Source: Streptosporangiaceae bacterium
GTDB taxonomy: Bacteria; Actinomycetota; Actinomycetes; Streptosporangiales; Streptosporangiaceae
Direction: 5' to 3'
DNA length: 16,492 bases
Assembly (NCBI GenBank): GCA_030043395.1
Contig: JASHXW010000300.1
Coordinates: 1 to 16,492 of the forward strand
The notes beneath the pieces were generated by a model. It saw only the letters and a list, made by a program, of their open reading frames with translations, did no database searches and was not told the origin of the DNA. The position numbers were made by a program, and so were the translations under genes. Below are positions 1-7,192 of this stretch, one piece after another. The first letter of the stretch is position 1. Every line of letters starts with the position of its first letter.

Positions 1-833
1 ATGCCAGGCACCGTGTCGGTCAGCAGGTAGTAGTGCTCCGCCGCTTGCAGCGGCACGTGTACCCCGGCCAGGGCCCCGAACTGGCGCGCCCACATCCCGG
101 CGGCGTTGACCACTACGTCGGTCTCGATCTCGCCCTGCTCGGTCAGGACCGCGGTCACCCGGCCGTCGCGCGTCTTCACCCCGGTTGCCGCGACGGCCTC
201 GATCACGGTCGCGCCGAGCTGCCGGGCACCCTTGGCCAGCGAGGTAGCGACGCCGACCGGGTCTGCCCGGCCTTCGTCGGCGACGTAGAAGGCCGACAAC
301 ACGTCGTCGGTCCTGGCCAATGGCCACATGTCGGCGAGTTCACGGGCGGAGATCTCGGTGTCCTCGACGCCGAAGCCGTGCATCCATTGCGCTTCGCGGC
401 GCAGGGCGCGCTGGCGCTGGGGCGTGGTGGCCAGCGAGATGTGACCGACCGCGCGGAACCCGGTCGAGTGCCCGGTCTCTGCTTCCAGCCGCGAGTACAG
501 GTCGCGCGAGTACCTGCTGAAGAACAGCGCGGTCTCGTCGGTCATGCCCGCCGAGGTGATCAGGCCGGCGGCATGCCAGGTGGTTCCGGCCGTGAGCCTG
601 TTCTGCTCGAGCAGGACAGTATCGGTCCAGCCCAGGTGTGCCAGGTGGTAGGCGATGCTGCAGCCGGTGACGCCACCGCCGACGATGACGACGCGCGCCC
701 TGGCCGGCAGCCTGGCGCCACCTGATCTCGTCGCGGGCTCATCGCTGCCTGGCTTGTCGTTCTCTGGCTGGTCGTCCTCTGGCTTGTCGTTCTCTGGCTT
801 GTCGTTGCCTGGCACGCCAGCTGCCTGCGTCAC
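1..833 (-). CDS. FAD-dependent oxidoreductase, dimethylglycine/sarcosine dehydrogenase-like (3' end outside window)
   Basis: This frame stays open to the left edge, so only about 277 N-terminal residues are visible. After an acidic repeat linker (residues about 8-34) comes a Rossmann dinucleotide-binding strand, VVIVGGGVTG, at residues 48-57, then LTAGTTWHAAG at 80-90. In dimethylglycine and sarcosine dehydrogenases the His of this TWHAAG motif (here His87) carries covalently bound FAD. The later segment with NAAGMWARQ also matches that family. Family members oxidatively demethylate N-methyl amines, often with a C-terminal GcvT-type folate domain, which cannot be seen here. The GTG start at 833-831 lies 1 base past the permease stop, suggesting translational coupling; the next in-frame GTG is at codon 7. 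It is the last visible gene of the transporter operon and probably a catabolic enzyme for the imported substrate. The family call is firm; the substrate is inference. Confidence 0.88.
   Translation of the reverse strand, partial: MTQAAGVPGNDKPENDKPEDDQPENDKPGSDEPATRSGGARLPARARVVIVGGGVTGCSIAYHLAHLGWTDTVLLEQNRLTAGTTWHAAGLITSAGMTDETALFFSRYSRDLYSRLEAETGHSTGFRAVGHISLATTPQRQRALRREAQWMHGFGVEDTEISARELADMWPLARTDDVLSAFYVADEGRADPVGVATSLAKGARQLGATVIEAVAATGVKTRDGRVTAVLTEQGEIETDVVVNAAGMWARQFGALAGVHVPLQAAEHYYLLTDTVPG
749..808 (-). repeat. Four 15-bp tandem repeats coding an acidic N-terminal linker
   Basis: Four contiguous 15-base units on the plus strand (ctggcttgtcgttct and variants) read on the minus strand as NDKPE-type five-residue repeats (NDKPE, NDKPE, DDQPE, NDKPG). 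They sit just after the oxidoreductase start codon and before its FAD-binding domain. The unit length is a multiple of three, so copy-number change by replication slippage would keep the frame. The segment is probably a disordered linker. Confidence 0.9.
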
Positions 834-834
834 G

Positions 835-1776
835 TCAGATGCCGCCGATCGTCGCAAGGGCGTCGGTGGAGGTGCCGCGCTCGCCGCGGGTCATGGCGCG
901 GTAGACGAAGTAACCGCCGATCGCGATGATGAACGACGCGACCAGCATGATCGTGCCCAGGGCGTTCAGCGCGGGGCCGCCGTTACCGCCGTGCTGCTGG
1001 CTGTAGATGTAGACCGACATCGGGGTGTTCGCCGCGGTGGTCTTAAGCAGGTCCACGATGACGAAGTCGTCGATGACGGTGGAGAAGACCAGTACCGCGC
1101 TGGCGACGATCGCCGGGCTGAGCAGCGGCAGCATGACGCGGCGGATCGTCTGGATCGGCGTGCAGCCCAGGTCGGCGGCGGCCTCGGAATAGGAGTTGCC
1201 GATGGTGGCGAGCCTGGCCTGGACGATGATCGCGGGCCAGGAGACGTTCCACGTGACTAGGGCGAGTGTCTCGGCCAGCGTGCCAAGCCCGATGGGCTTG
1301 AACAGGGTGGTGAACACGAAGAACATCGCGACGCCGAAGATCAGCTCTGGGATCACGAACGACAGCAGCATCACGAACGTGAAGGACGCCGAGGTCTTGG
1401 TCCGCCAGCGGTGGATCCCGAGGGCGAACGTGACGCCAAGCGGGACCGCGATCAGCGTGGTGTAGGCGGACAGCCTGAGCGTCTGGATGAGGGCGAGCTG
1501 CAGGACGGTGCTGTGCGCCACCGAGTTGACCGGGTCGGTGAAGTACCAGCGCCAGGAGAAGCCCTGCCACACGGCCTGGGACTTGCCGTTGTTGAACGAG
1601 AACAGCACGGCCAGCGCGATCGGGACCAGGGACCAGATCAGGTACAGCCAGGTGAAGCCCTCAAGGAAGACCGGACGGCGCCACGGATTCGGCTTGAACC
1701 AGGGACGCCGGGTCCTGACCGCGGTCCCCGTCGTAGCGGGAGCAGCGGTGGTAGTCGTGGTGGCTGCCGTGGTCAT
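835..1776 (-). CDS. ABC transporter permease, PotC-like (spermidine/putrescine type)
   Basis: This is an inner-membrane permease of 313 residues, slightly longer than a usual PotC because of a Thr/Ala-rich N-terminal extension (about residues 1-22). Hydrophobic segments begin at about residue 41 (FTWLYLIWSLVPIALAVLF), with further ones near 95-120, 132-157, 170-187, 222-240 and 280-300. The cytoplasmic EAA loop that docks on the ATPase is clear: EAAADLGCTP at 198-207 followed by LPLLSP at 216-221. Its ATG overlaps the stop of the PotB-like gene by 4 bases (ATGA), so the two permeases are probably coupled and form a heterodimeric channel. Family is clear; whether the substrate is a polyamine or another amine is open. 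Confidence 0.93.
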   Translation of the reverse strand: MTTAATTTTTAAPATTGTAVRTRRPWFKPNPWRRPVFLEGFTWLYLIWSLVPIALAVLFSFNNGKSQAVWQGFSWRWYFTDPVNSVAHSTVLQLALIQTLRLSAYTTLIAVPLGVTFALGIHRWRTKTSASFTFVMLLSFVIPELIFGVAMFFVFTTLFKPIGLGTLAETLALVTWNVSWPAIIVQARLATIGNSYSEAAADLGCTPIQTIRRVMLPLLSPAIVASAVLVFSTVIDDFVIVDLLKTTAANTPMSVYIYSQQHGGNGGPALNALGTIMLVASFIIAIGGYFVYRAMTRGERGTSTDALATIGGI

Positions 1777-2759
1777 GACGCCTCCCTGGCCGACTTGGCC
1801 GTCGCTCGGACGTAATACAGCATCGGGGCCACGAGGATGACGAGCAGGATCAGTGACAGCACGGCGCCCTCGCCTTCGAAGCCGTTGGCGTAGAGCTGCT
1901 GGTCGATGACGTTGCCGATCATCGCCGTGCTCCGGGTGCCGGACAACAGCGTGTTGGTGAAGTAGTCGCCGAGCATCGGAAGGACCGTGATCAGCAGCCC
2001 GGTCAGGATTGGCTGCCGGGACAGGGGCAGGGTCACCTTGACGAACGTGCCGATCCTGCCCAGGCCCAGATCGCGCCCTGCCTCGAGCAGGGCCCCGTCG
2101 ATCCGGTCAAGCCCGGCGTACAACACCAGGATCAGGTACGGGATGTAGCCGTAGACCAGCCCGAGGATCACGGTGAACGAGTGCCCGCCGAGCCAGTTCG
2201 TTCCGCCGGGCAGGCCGACCAGGCTGAGCGCCTTGTTGACGTAGCCGTTGGTCTGCAGCAGGTCGATCCAGGCCAGCATCCGCATCATGTAGCTGATCCA
2301 GAACGGGGCGATCAGCAGGACCAGGAACAGCGCCTTGCGGCGGCCGGCGAACCGCGCGACGAAGTAGGCAGCGGGGTAGCCGATCAGCAGGCACAGCAAC
2401 GAGGCGACCGCGGTGTACCAGAGCGTGTTCCACATGACGCCGAGATCGACCGCGCCCTTGCCGAAGATGTCGTTCCAGGTGATGACCAGGTACGCGTGCG
2501 ACCACTCCAGCGGGTTGTAGACGGCGACCGCCGTCTCCTTCAGGAAGTCCAGGCGGCCGCCTGCGATCGCGATCACGTCGTAGAACGGCACCAGGAACAG
2601 CAGCGTCAGCCAGATCATGCCGGGCGCGGCGAGCAGGATGAAGAAGATCTTGTTGTGCTGTGGCTTGTCCTGGCGCTTGCGTTCCCGGCCAGCAGTGCTG
2701 CGCCCGCGGTCGGTCGTCTCCGGCTCGCTGCCGGTCAGCACTACGTGGTGATACGACAT
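1773..2759 (-). CDS. ABC transporter permease, PotB-like
   Basis: This 328-residue permease has a charged, cytoplasmic N-terminus (residues 1-37, rich in R, K, D, E) followed by a first membrane segment at about 38-60 (IFFILLAAPGMIWLTLLFLV). Further segments lie near 111-134, 144-165, 196-215, 250-270 and 300-318. The EAA-type loop reads EAGRDLGLGR at 226-235 with TLPLSRQP at 243-250, as in PotB-like proteins. The ATG lies 12 bases beyond the stop of the upstream binding-protein gene, with a strong GAGGGGG ribosome site about 8 bases before it. It pairs with the downstream PotC-like permease, with which it overlaps by 4 bases. Confidence 0.93.
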   Translation of the reverse strand: MSYHHVVLTGSEPETTDRGRSTAGRERKRQDKPQHNKIFFILLAAPGMIWLTLLFLVPFYDVIAIAGGRLDFLKETAVAVYNPLEWSHAYLVITWNDIFGKGAVDLGVMWNTLWYTAVASLLCLLIGYPAAYFVARFAGRRKALFLVLLIAPFWISYMMRMLAWIDLLQTNGYVNKALSLVGLPGGTNWLGGHSFTVILGLVYGYIPYLILVLYAGLDRIDGALLEAGRDLGLGRIGTFVKVTLPLSRQPILTGLLITVLPMLGDYFTNTLLSGTRSTAMIGNVIDQQLYANGFEGEGAVLSLILLVILVAPMLYYVRATAKSAREAS

Positions 2760-2771
2760 CGGTCGACCCCC

Positions 2772-4088
2772 TCAGATCCCGAGGCTCACGATTTGCCAGG
2801 CTCGCTGCCAGGCCAGGTCCGCCTCGACCGGCAGCTGGAGCTCCCACAGGCCGTGCTTGAACATGTCCGGCAGCACCACGGTCGACAGCAGCGCCTTCGG
2901 CAGGATCCCGTCGCTCTCCAGCCGCTCCGGCGTGACGCCGTAGATGGGCTGCATGTACCCGTTGTAGGCGATGTTCGTGATCGCATGCGGCAGGTCGAGC
3001 ATGTAATTCAGGAACAGGTGCGCGAGCACCGGGTTCTGAGCGCCCCTCAGGACCGTGTTGGTGTCGTTGGCAACTGGCCCCTTGCCGTCCGCCGGGAACC
3101 AGTAGCCGATCACGTCAGCTGACACGCCCTTGGGCAGGTACTGCCACGACGCCGCCATGTCCCCGGACCAGGCGTGATGGATCCACACCTGCCCGGAGGG
3201 GATCTCGGTGTAGTCGTTGTTGTCGATGTGCACGTTGGTGAGCTTGGCCAGGTTGAGCAGCGAGTTCCTGGCCAGCAGGATCTGCGCCGGGTCGGTGGTG
3301 TTGACGTCGTAGATGCCGTGCTTCATCAGCGCCAAGGTCGGCGACTCGCGGTAGTCGTCCAGGATCGCGACCTTGCCCGAGTACTGGCCCTGCCAGGGGA
3401 AGGCATAGCCGTTCGGCCAGGATGCGGGGCTGTCGTGGATGTAGTCCTTACGCCACGAGATCCCTGTCGTGTAGACCGTGTACGGCACTGTGTACTGCCA
3501 GTGCTGGTCGTAGAACGGGTTGCGGTAATCCGCCCACGTCTGGTCGATGTTGGGGATGTAGTCATGGTTCAGCGGCTGGATGAGCTGGGCCTGGACGGCC
3601 TTGCCGATCACGTCAGCGGTCACGCCCATGAACAAGTCGAAGTTGACCTGGCCGCTGCTTAGCGTGGCCAGCGCCTCGGTCATCGTGTTGAACGTGGTGA
3701 CCTCGACGGTGCAGTCATACTTCTTGCCGAACTCGTCCAGGCACTTCTGGTTGACGTAGGCGACCCAGTTGTAGATCTTGAGCGTGGCTCCCCGCTCGGG
3801 CTTCAGGCCGCTCTTGATTGCCTGGTTGTCCTTGTAGATCGGCCAGGTCACCGGCCGGTACGGCCGTGCCAGCGGCAGCGGCTTGCCGTGGATGTTGGCC
3901 GAGAGCGCGTCGCTGCACGCGGACAGCAGGGAGCTAGCTCCGCCGGCCGCAAGCAGCGCTCCGGCGCCTGCGCCGGCGCTACGGCCGAGGAACGCGCGGC
4001 GGGAGAGCTGCGACTTCGCAGGCAGGGATACTCCGGGGATCGGCGGTTTCCCGTTCCGCCAGCCTTCCTTCGGGTGCATGTTTGCCAT
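2772..4088 (-). CDS. ABC transporter solute-binding lipoprotein, PotD-like (paralogue 1)
   Basis: This 438-residue extracellular binding protein belongs to the spermidine/putrescine (PotD/PotF) type. The N-terminus has a twin-arginine motif, SRRAFLG (Arg30-Arg31), an Ala/Gly-rich hydrophobic stretch and a lipobox, LLSAC (Cys58), pointing to Tat export and lipid anchoring. The mature part carries family landmarks: LKIYNWVAYV, the VTTFNTMTEALA region, the YTVPYTVYTTGISWRKD core, and IHHAWSGDMAA. Near the start a GAAGG site directly abuts the first ATG (4088) but stands 9 bases before the second (4079), so residue 4 may be the true start. It is followed by the PotB-like gene after 12 bases. It closely resembles the neighbouring paralogue (4223-5626), but lacks that protein's repeat insert. 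Ligand is not determined. Confidence 0.92.
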   Translation of the reverse strand: MANMHPKEGWRNGKPPIPGVSLPAKSQLSRRAFLGRSAGAGAGALLAAGGASSLLSACSDALSANIHGKPLPLARPYRPVTWPIYKDNQAIKSGLKPERGATLKIYNWVAYVNQKCLDEFGKKYDCTVEVTTFNTMTEALATLSSGQVNFDLFMGVTADVIGKAVQAQLIQPLNHDYIPNIDQTWADYRNPFYDQHWQYTVPYTVYTTGISWRKDYIHDSPASWPNGYAFPWQGQYSGKVAILDDYRESPTLALMKHGIYDVNTTDPAQILLARNSLLNLAKLTNVHIDNNDYTEIPSGQVWIHHAWSGDMAASWQYLPKGVSADVIGYWFPADGKGPVANDTNTVLRGAQNPVLAHLFLNYMLDLPHAITNIAYNGYMQPIYGVTPERLESDGILPKALLSTVVLPDMFKHGLWELQLPVEADLAWQRAWQIVSLGI

Positions 4089-4160
4089 CCTTCATGCAGT
4101 CCGTGCCCAGCCGGTTCGCTCCGAGGTGCGCTGAAAGCGCCATAACGTCACACCGATGGC

Positions 4161-4174
4161 TGAACGAACATTCA
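4161..4174. promoter_or_regulatory. Imperfect palindrome, candidate TetR-type operator upstream of paralogue 1
   Basis: TGAACGAACATTCA has inverted ends (TGAA/TTCA) with 10 of 14 positions matching its own reverse complement. It shares the 9-base core TGAATGTTC (minus strand here) with the palindrome in front of the aminotransferase gene at 7177-7192. It sits in the 134-base gap between the two binding-protein genes, about 73 bases before the downstream start. The same gap also holds a small hairpin (GCGCT/AGCGC, 4128-4140). The role is inferred from shape, placement and similarity only. Confidence 0.5.
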
Positions 4175-4182
4175 ATTACTCT

Positions 4183-4211
4183 TGCCTACTCCTGCGGGCG
4201 AGCAGTGACAA
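4183..4211 (-). promoter_or_regulatory. Weak candidate promoter for paralogue 1 and downstream genes
   Basis: On the minus strand TTGTCA (4211-4206) matches the -35 consensus at 5 of 6 bases and is followed after 17 bases by TAGGCA (4188-4183), a poor -10. If used, transcription would start inside or beside the palindrome at 4161-4174, a good place for repression. The -10 is weak, so this is only a suggestion that paralogue 1, the permeases and the oxidoreductase can be expressed apart from the first two genes. Confidence 0.25.
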
Positions 4212-4222
4212 GGTCTTTCTGA

Positions 4223-5626
4223 TTACAAATAGTGGCGGGTCACCGTCGACCACGCCTGGACCCACAGCGCATTGCCCGCTACTGGTAGCTGCAGTTCCTT
4301 GATCCCGTGGTCGACGTAGGTGGGAAGCACGACCGTGGTGACCAGGCTGCGAGGCATGACGCCCTCGTAGACCAGCCGACCGGGCGTGACGATCTTGAGC
4401 GGCTGAGTGTAGCCGATGCGGGAAGTATTGATCAGGGCGTTGCGGCCGTCGAGCATGAAGTTGAGGAACAGGTGCGCGAGCACCGGGTTCCTGGCGCCGT
4501 GCAGCACGGTATTGGTGTCGTTGCTGACCGGACCCTTGCCGTCTGGCGGGAACCAGTAGCCGAGAACATCGTCGGACACGCCCTTGGGCAAGTAGCGAGC
4601 CGCGGCCGCGACCTGCCCAGACCAGGCAAGGTGGATGTGCGTCCGGCCGGTCGCGATATCGCTGCTGGTGTTGTTGTCGATCCGGACGTCGGCGAGTCGC
4701 TGCAGGTCGAGCAGGGAGGACTGCGCGGTGTCGATCTGGAGCGGGTTGGTGGTGCTCAGGTCCGTGATGAAGTTCTTCAGCAGCGCCAGGCCGATCGAGG
4801 AGCGGTAGTCGTTCAGCAGGCCGATGCTGGCCTTGCCCGTCTTGCTGACCTCGCCCGTCTTGCTGGCCTTGCCGGCCTTGCTCGTCGTGGCTGCGACGTC
4901 CCAGGGAAAGTTCCAGCCGGTCACCAGCGAGAACGGGTCGAGATCCACCAGGTCCTTGCGCCAGGCGATCCCGGTCGTGAACACCGTGTAGGGGACCGTG
5001 TACCGCCAGCCGCTGTCGTAGTAGGGGTTGGTGAAGATCGGCCAGGCCTTGGAGATGTTGCGGATGTAGCTGTGGTTCAGCGGCTGGATCAGGTCCTTCC
5101 AGACCATCCGTCCCACCATGTAGGTGGGCAGGCCCATCAGGACGTCGAACCTGCGCCCTCGGATCAGCGCCGCCCAGGCATGCTCGAATGTCTCGAACGT
5201 CGTCAGCTCGACCTGGCACTTGTACGCCTTGCCGAAGTCGGATAGGCACTGCGGGTTCACCTTGCCGGCCACGCAGTAGACCTTGAGCGTGGCGTTCCGC
5301 TCTGGCCGCAGGCCAGACGCGATCGCCGGGTTCGAGGCCGTGATCGGCCACCTGACTGGGAAGTTCGGCGCCGGCAGCACCTGGTGTGCGCCGGGCGGGG
5401 AAGCGGCGAAGGCTCCGGAGTCGCAGGCGGCAAGGAACGAGCCGAGGCTGCTGGCCGCGATCGTCGCGCCAGCGCCCCGAGCCAGGAAGACCCGTCGACT
5501 GAGCCCGGCAGTCCCAGCCTGGCTGGTCCGCTCGGCTCGCGTCCTGGTGCAGCCTTCGCCTCCCGTCTCGTTTGCTACGTCGGCACTGCCGCCGGGGCCA
5601 CTAGAGTTCCGTGCACGTGCGCTCAC
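4223..5626 (-). CDS. ABC transporter solute-binding lipoprotein, PotD-like (paralogue 2, with repeat insert)
   Basis: This 467-residue binding protein is colinear with paralogue 1: they share long blocks such as YLPKGVS, GYWFPxDGKGPV, NDTNTVL and NPVLAHLFLN. Its N-terminus is unusually long (43 residues) before the twin-arginine motif SRRVFLA (Arg44-Arg45), then a hydrophobic stretch and lipobox FLAAC (Cys68), indicating Tat export and lipid anchoring. At the point where paralogue 1 has a short loop after FPW, this protein has an insert of three six-residue Lys/Ser/Gly-rich repeats. The GTG start at 5626 is 26 bases after the aminotransferase stop and has no strong ribosome site, so the exact start is uncertain. 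It probably feeds the same permease pair, perhaps with a different ligand preference. Confidence 0.9.
   Translation of the reverse strand: MSARARNSSGPGGSADVANETGGEGCTRTRAERTSQAGTAGLSRRVFLARGAGATIAASSLGSFLAACDSGAFAASPPGAHQVLPAPNFPVRWPITASNPAIASGLRPERNATLKVYCVAGKVNPQCLSDFGKAYKCQVELTTFETFEHAWAALIRGRRFDVLMGLPTYMVGRMVWKDLIQPLNHSYIRNISKAWPIFTNPYYDSGWRYTVPYTVFTTGIAWRKDLVDLDPFSLVTGWNFPWDVAATTSKAGKASKTGEVSKTGKASIGLLNDYRSSIGLALLKNFITDLSTTNPLQIDTAQSSLLDLQRLADVRIDNNTSSDIATGRTHIHLAWSGQVAAAARYLPKGVSDDVLGYWFPPDGKGPVSNDTNTVLHGARNPVLAHLFLNFMLDGRNALINTSRIGYTQPLKIVTPGRLVYEGVMPRSLVTTVVLPTYVDHGIKELQLPVAGNALWVQAWSTVTRHYL
4826..4879 (-). repeat. Three 18-bp tandem repeats inside paralogue 2
   Basis: Three contiguous 18-base units (gctggccttgcccgtctt and two variants) encode SKTGKA, SKTGEV and SKAGKA when read on the minus strand. 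They form a Lys/Gly/Ser-rich loop that paralogue 1 lacks. Units are whole codons, so expansion or loss is frame-neutral. Confidence 0.9.
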
Positions 5627-5652
5627 GCAGCGGAATCTAGCAGCTTTCGCGG

Positions 5653-7155
5653 TCAGGCAATGTGCGAAGCAAACGTCATAATATTACGGTTAAATCGCTC
5701 TATATCACTCTCGTCGTGCTGGACTGAGATTAGCCACTGCTCGGACTTGCCCCACGGCGGCAGGAAGACACCACCGTTGTGCTGGAACAGCCAGTGGGCG
5801 TGGCTGTAGGAGTCGTTGATCGCGAGGAACTCACGGAAGTCCTTAGCCGGCTCAGGGCTGAACACGATGCAGCCCTTGGCTCCGACCGAGACGACGCTGG
5901 CTTCCAGGCCGTACCGCGAGATCGCCGTCGTCACGCCGTCGACCGCGAGCCTGCGCAGCGCCTCGATCCGCTCGTACGCCTCCGGTGTCACGACCTCCGT
6001 CAGCATCGCCCTGGTCGCTGCCATCGCGAGCGGGTTGCCGTTGAAGGTTCCGACCATCTCATAGTCGCCATCGGCTACGTGCTGCATCACTTCGCTAGTG
6101 CCACCGATAGCCGCAACGGAGATCCCGCCGCCGATCGCCTTCGCCAGGCAGATGATGTCCGGCGTGACTCCGGTAACCCCGACCGCTCCGGACGGTCCGG
6201 CGGTCAGGCCCGTCTTGACCTCGTCGAACGCCAGCAGGGCCCCGTGTGCGTGCAGCAGGTCCTTCAGCCCGGCCAGGTAACCGGGGAGCGGCAGGATGAT
6301 GCCAGCGTTCATCATGATCGGCTCGAGGATCATCCCGGCGACCTGACCCTGGTACTCAGTCAGCACCCGCTCGACGGCGGCCAGGTCGTTGAAGCCGACG
6401 ATGATCGTCAGGTCGGTAAGGGCCGCAGGTATGCCCGAGCTTGACGGGACGCTGGCCGGGCGGTCTGCCGGGCCCATGTCCTCCGGATCGGGGTAGACCG
6501 AGACCTGAACCGAGTCATGGTGGCCGTGGTAGCAGCCCTCGATCTTGATGACCAGGTCGCGGCCGGTGATCGCCCGCATGAGGTGAACGGCGTCCATCGT
6601 GGCTTCGGTGCCGGAGTTGGCGAACCGCCACAAGGGCAGCCCGAAGCGCCTGGTGAGTTCCTGCGCCACGACCAGCGCGTCACGTGTCGGCTGGGCGAAG
6701 TGGGTGCCGCGAGCCACCTGGCGCTGTACCGCGGCGACGATGGCCGGGTGGGCGTGCCCGGCGAGTGAGACGCCGTAACCACCGTGCATGTCGACGTACT
6801 CGTTGCCGTCGACGTCGTAGAGCTTCGAGCCACTGCCGTGACTGAGCCAGACAGGCTGGGGACGGGAGATCTGCCAGCTTGAGGTCACCCCGCCGGCCAG
6901 GGCTTGCTTGGCCTCGGCGGCTAGCCGCGATGACTCGGGCTGGCGGCGGATGAAGATCTGCTTCTGCTCGGCGATGACCTGGTCGAGAGTGGGCCGGGTC
7001 GCTGGCCGGGATGCACCGCGCGGAGTTACTGGCCGGGTTGGCCCCGCCGGGGTGGCCGGCCGCCGCTGCTGGTCAGTCACTGTGACCTGCCCTGACGGCG
7101 CTACTGGTGCGGAGGATGCTGTTCTTTCTTCTTGCGAGGCCTGTCTGTCGGCCAT
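5653..7155 (-). CDS. Class III PLP-dependent aminotransferase, glutamate-1-semialdehyde aminotransferase-like
   Basis: This 500-residue enzyme has the fold type I class III signature. NSGTEAT at 180-186 binds the PLP phosphate, CYHGHHD at 208-214 is typical of the glutamate-1-semialdehyde aminotransferase branch, LLAFDEVKTG at 307-316 gives the ring-binding Asp311, and LAKAIGGG at 337-344 gives the Schiff-base Lys339. An added N-terminal tail of about 55 residues, rich in Pro, Thr and Arg, precedes the catalytic domain and is not typical. The ATG at 7155 has a GGGAG ribosome site about 7 bases upstream. A heme-pathway role is unlikely because the neighbours are an amine transporter and an amine oxidoreductase; it more likely transaminates the imported amine or a breakdown product. 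It is the first gene of the minus-strand cluster. Confidence 0.9.
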   Translation of the reverse strand: MADRQASQEERTASSAPVAPSGQVTVTDQQRRPATPAGPTRPVTPRGASRPATRPTLDQVIAEQKQIFIRRQPESSRLAAEAKQALAGGVTSSWQISRPQPVWLSHGSGSKLYDVDGNEYVDMHGGYGVSLAGHAHPAIVAAVQRQVARGTHFAQPTRDALVVAQELTRRFGLPLWRFANSGTEATMDAVHLMRAITGRDLVIKIEGCYHGHHDSVQVSVYPDPEDMGPADRPASVPSSSGIPAALTDLTIIVGFNDLAAVERVLTEYQGQVAGMILEPIMMNAGIILPLPGYLAGLKDLLHAHGALLAFDEVKTGLTAGPSGAVGVTGVTPDIICLAKAIGGGISVAAIGGTSEVMQHVADGDYEMVGTFNGNPLAMAATRAMLTEVVTPEAYERIEALRRLAVDGVTTAISRYGLEASVVSVGAKGCIVFSPEPAKDFREFLAINDSYSHAHWLFQHNGGVFLPPWGKSEQWLISVQHDESDIERFNRNIMTFASHIA

Positions 7156-7176
7156 GACTGAGCTCCCAACGGAGTT

Positions 7177-7192
7177 GACTGAATGTTCAGTC
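7177..7192. promoter_or_regulatory. Near-perfect palindrome, candidate TetR-type operator
   Basis: GACTGAATGTTCAGTC consists of perfect 7-base inverted arms (GACTGAA/TTCAGTC) around a 2-base centre. It lies 22 bases before the aminotransferase start and overlaps the candidate -10 of that gene. The size and symmetry resemble operators of TetR-family repressors. No regulator gene is present in the window. It shares TGAATGTTC with the element at 4161-4174. Confidence 0.65.

Noticed and set aside
33..725. A 230-codon plus-strand frame at the left edge
   Set aside because: It is antisense to the FAD oxidoreductase, whose FAD-binding and TWHAAG motifs are unmistakable.
749..808. CRISPR-like repeats
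   Set aside because: Units are 15 bases, contiguous without spacers and in frame within a coding region.
2181..3122. A 313-codon open frame on the plus strand opposite the PotB-like and binding-protein genes
   Set aside because: It spans the junction of two well-supported minus-strand genes and its product is rich in Gln, Arg, Val and Asp without any fold-like pattern.
4307..5245. A 312-codon open frame opposite binding-protein paralogue 2
   Set aside because: It is antisense to a gene with a Tat signal, lipobox and family motifs, and it even reads through the repeat insert, as expected for a shadow frame.
5653..7155. hemL for heme biosynthesis
   Set aside because: The motifs fit the branch, but the context is amine transport and oxidation with no heme genes nearby, and the long N-terminal tail is atypical.
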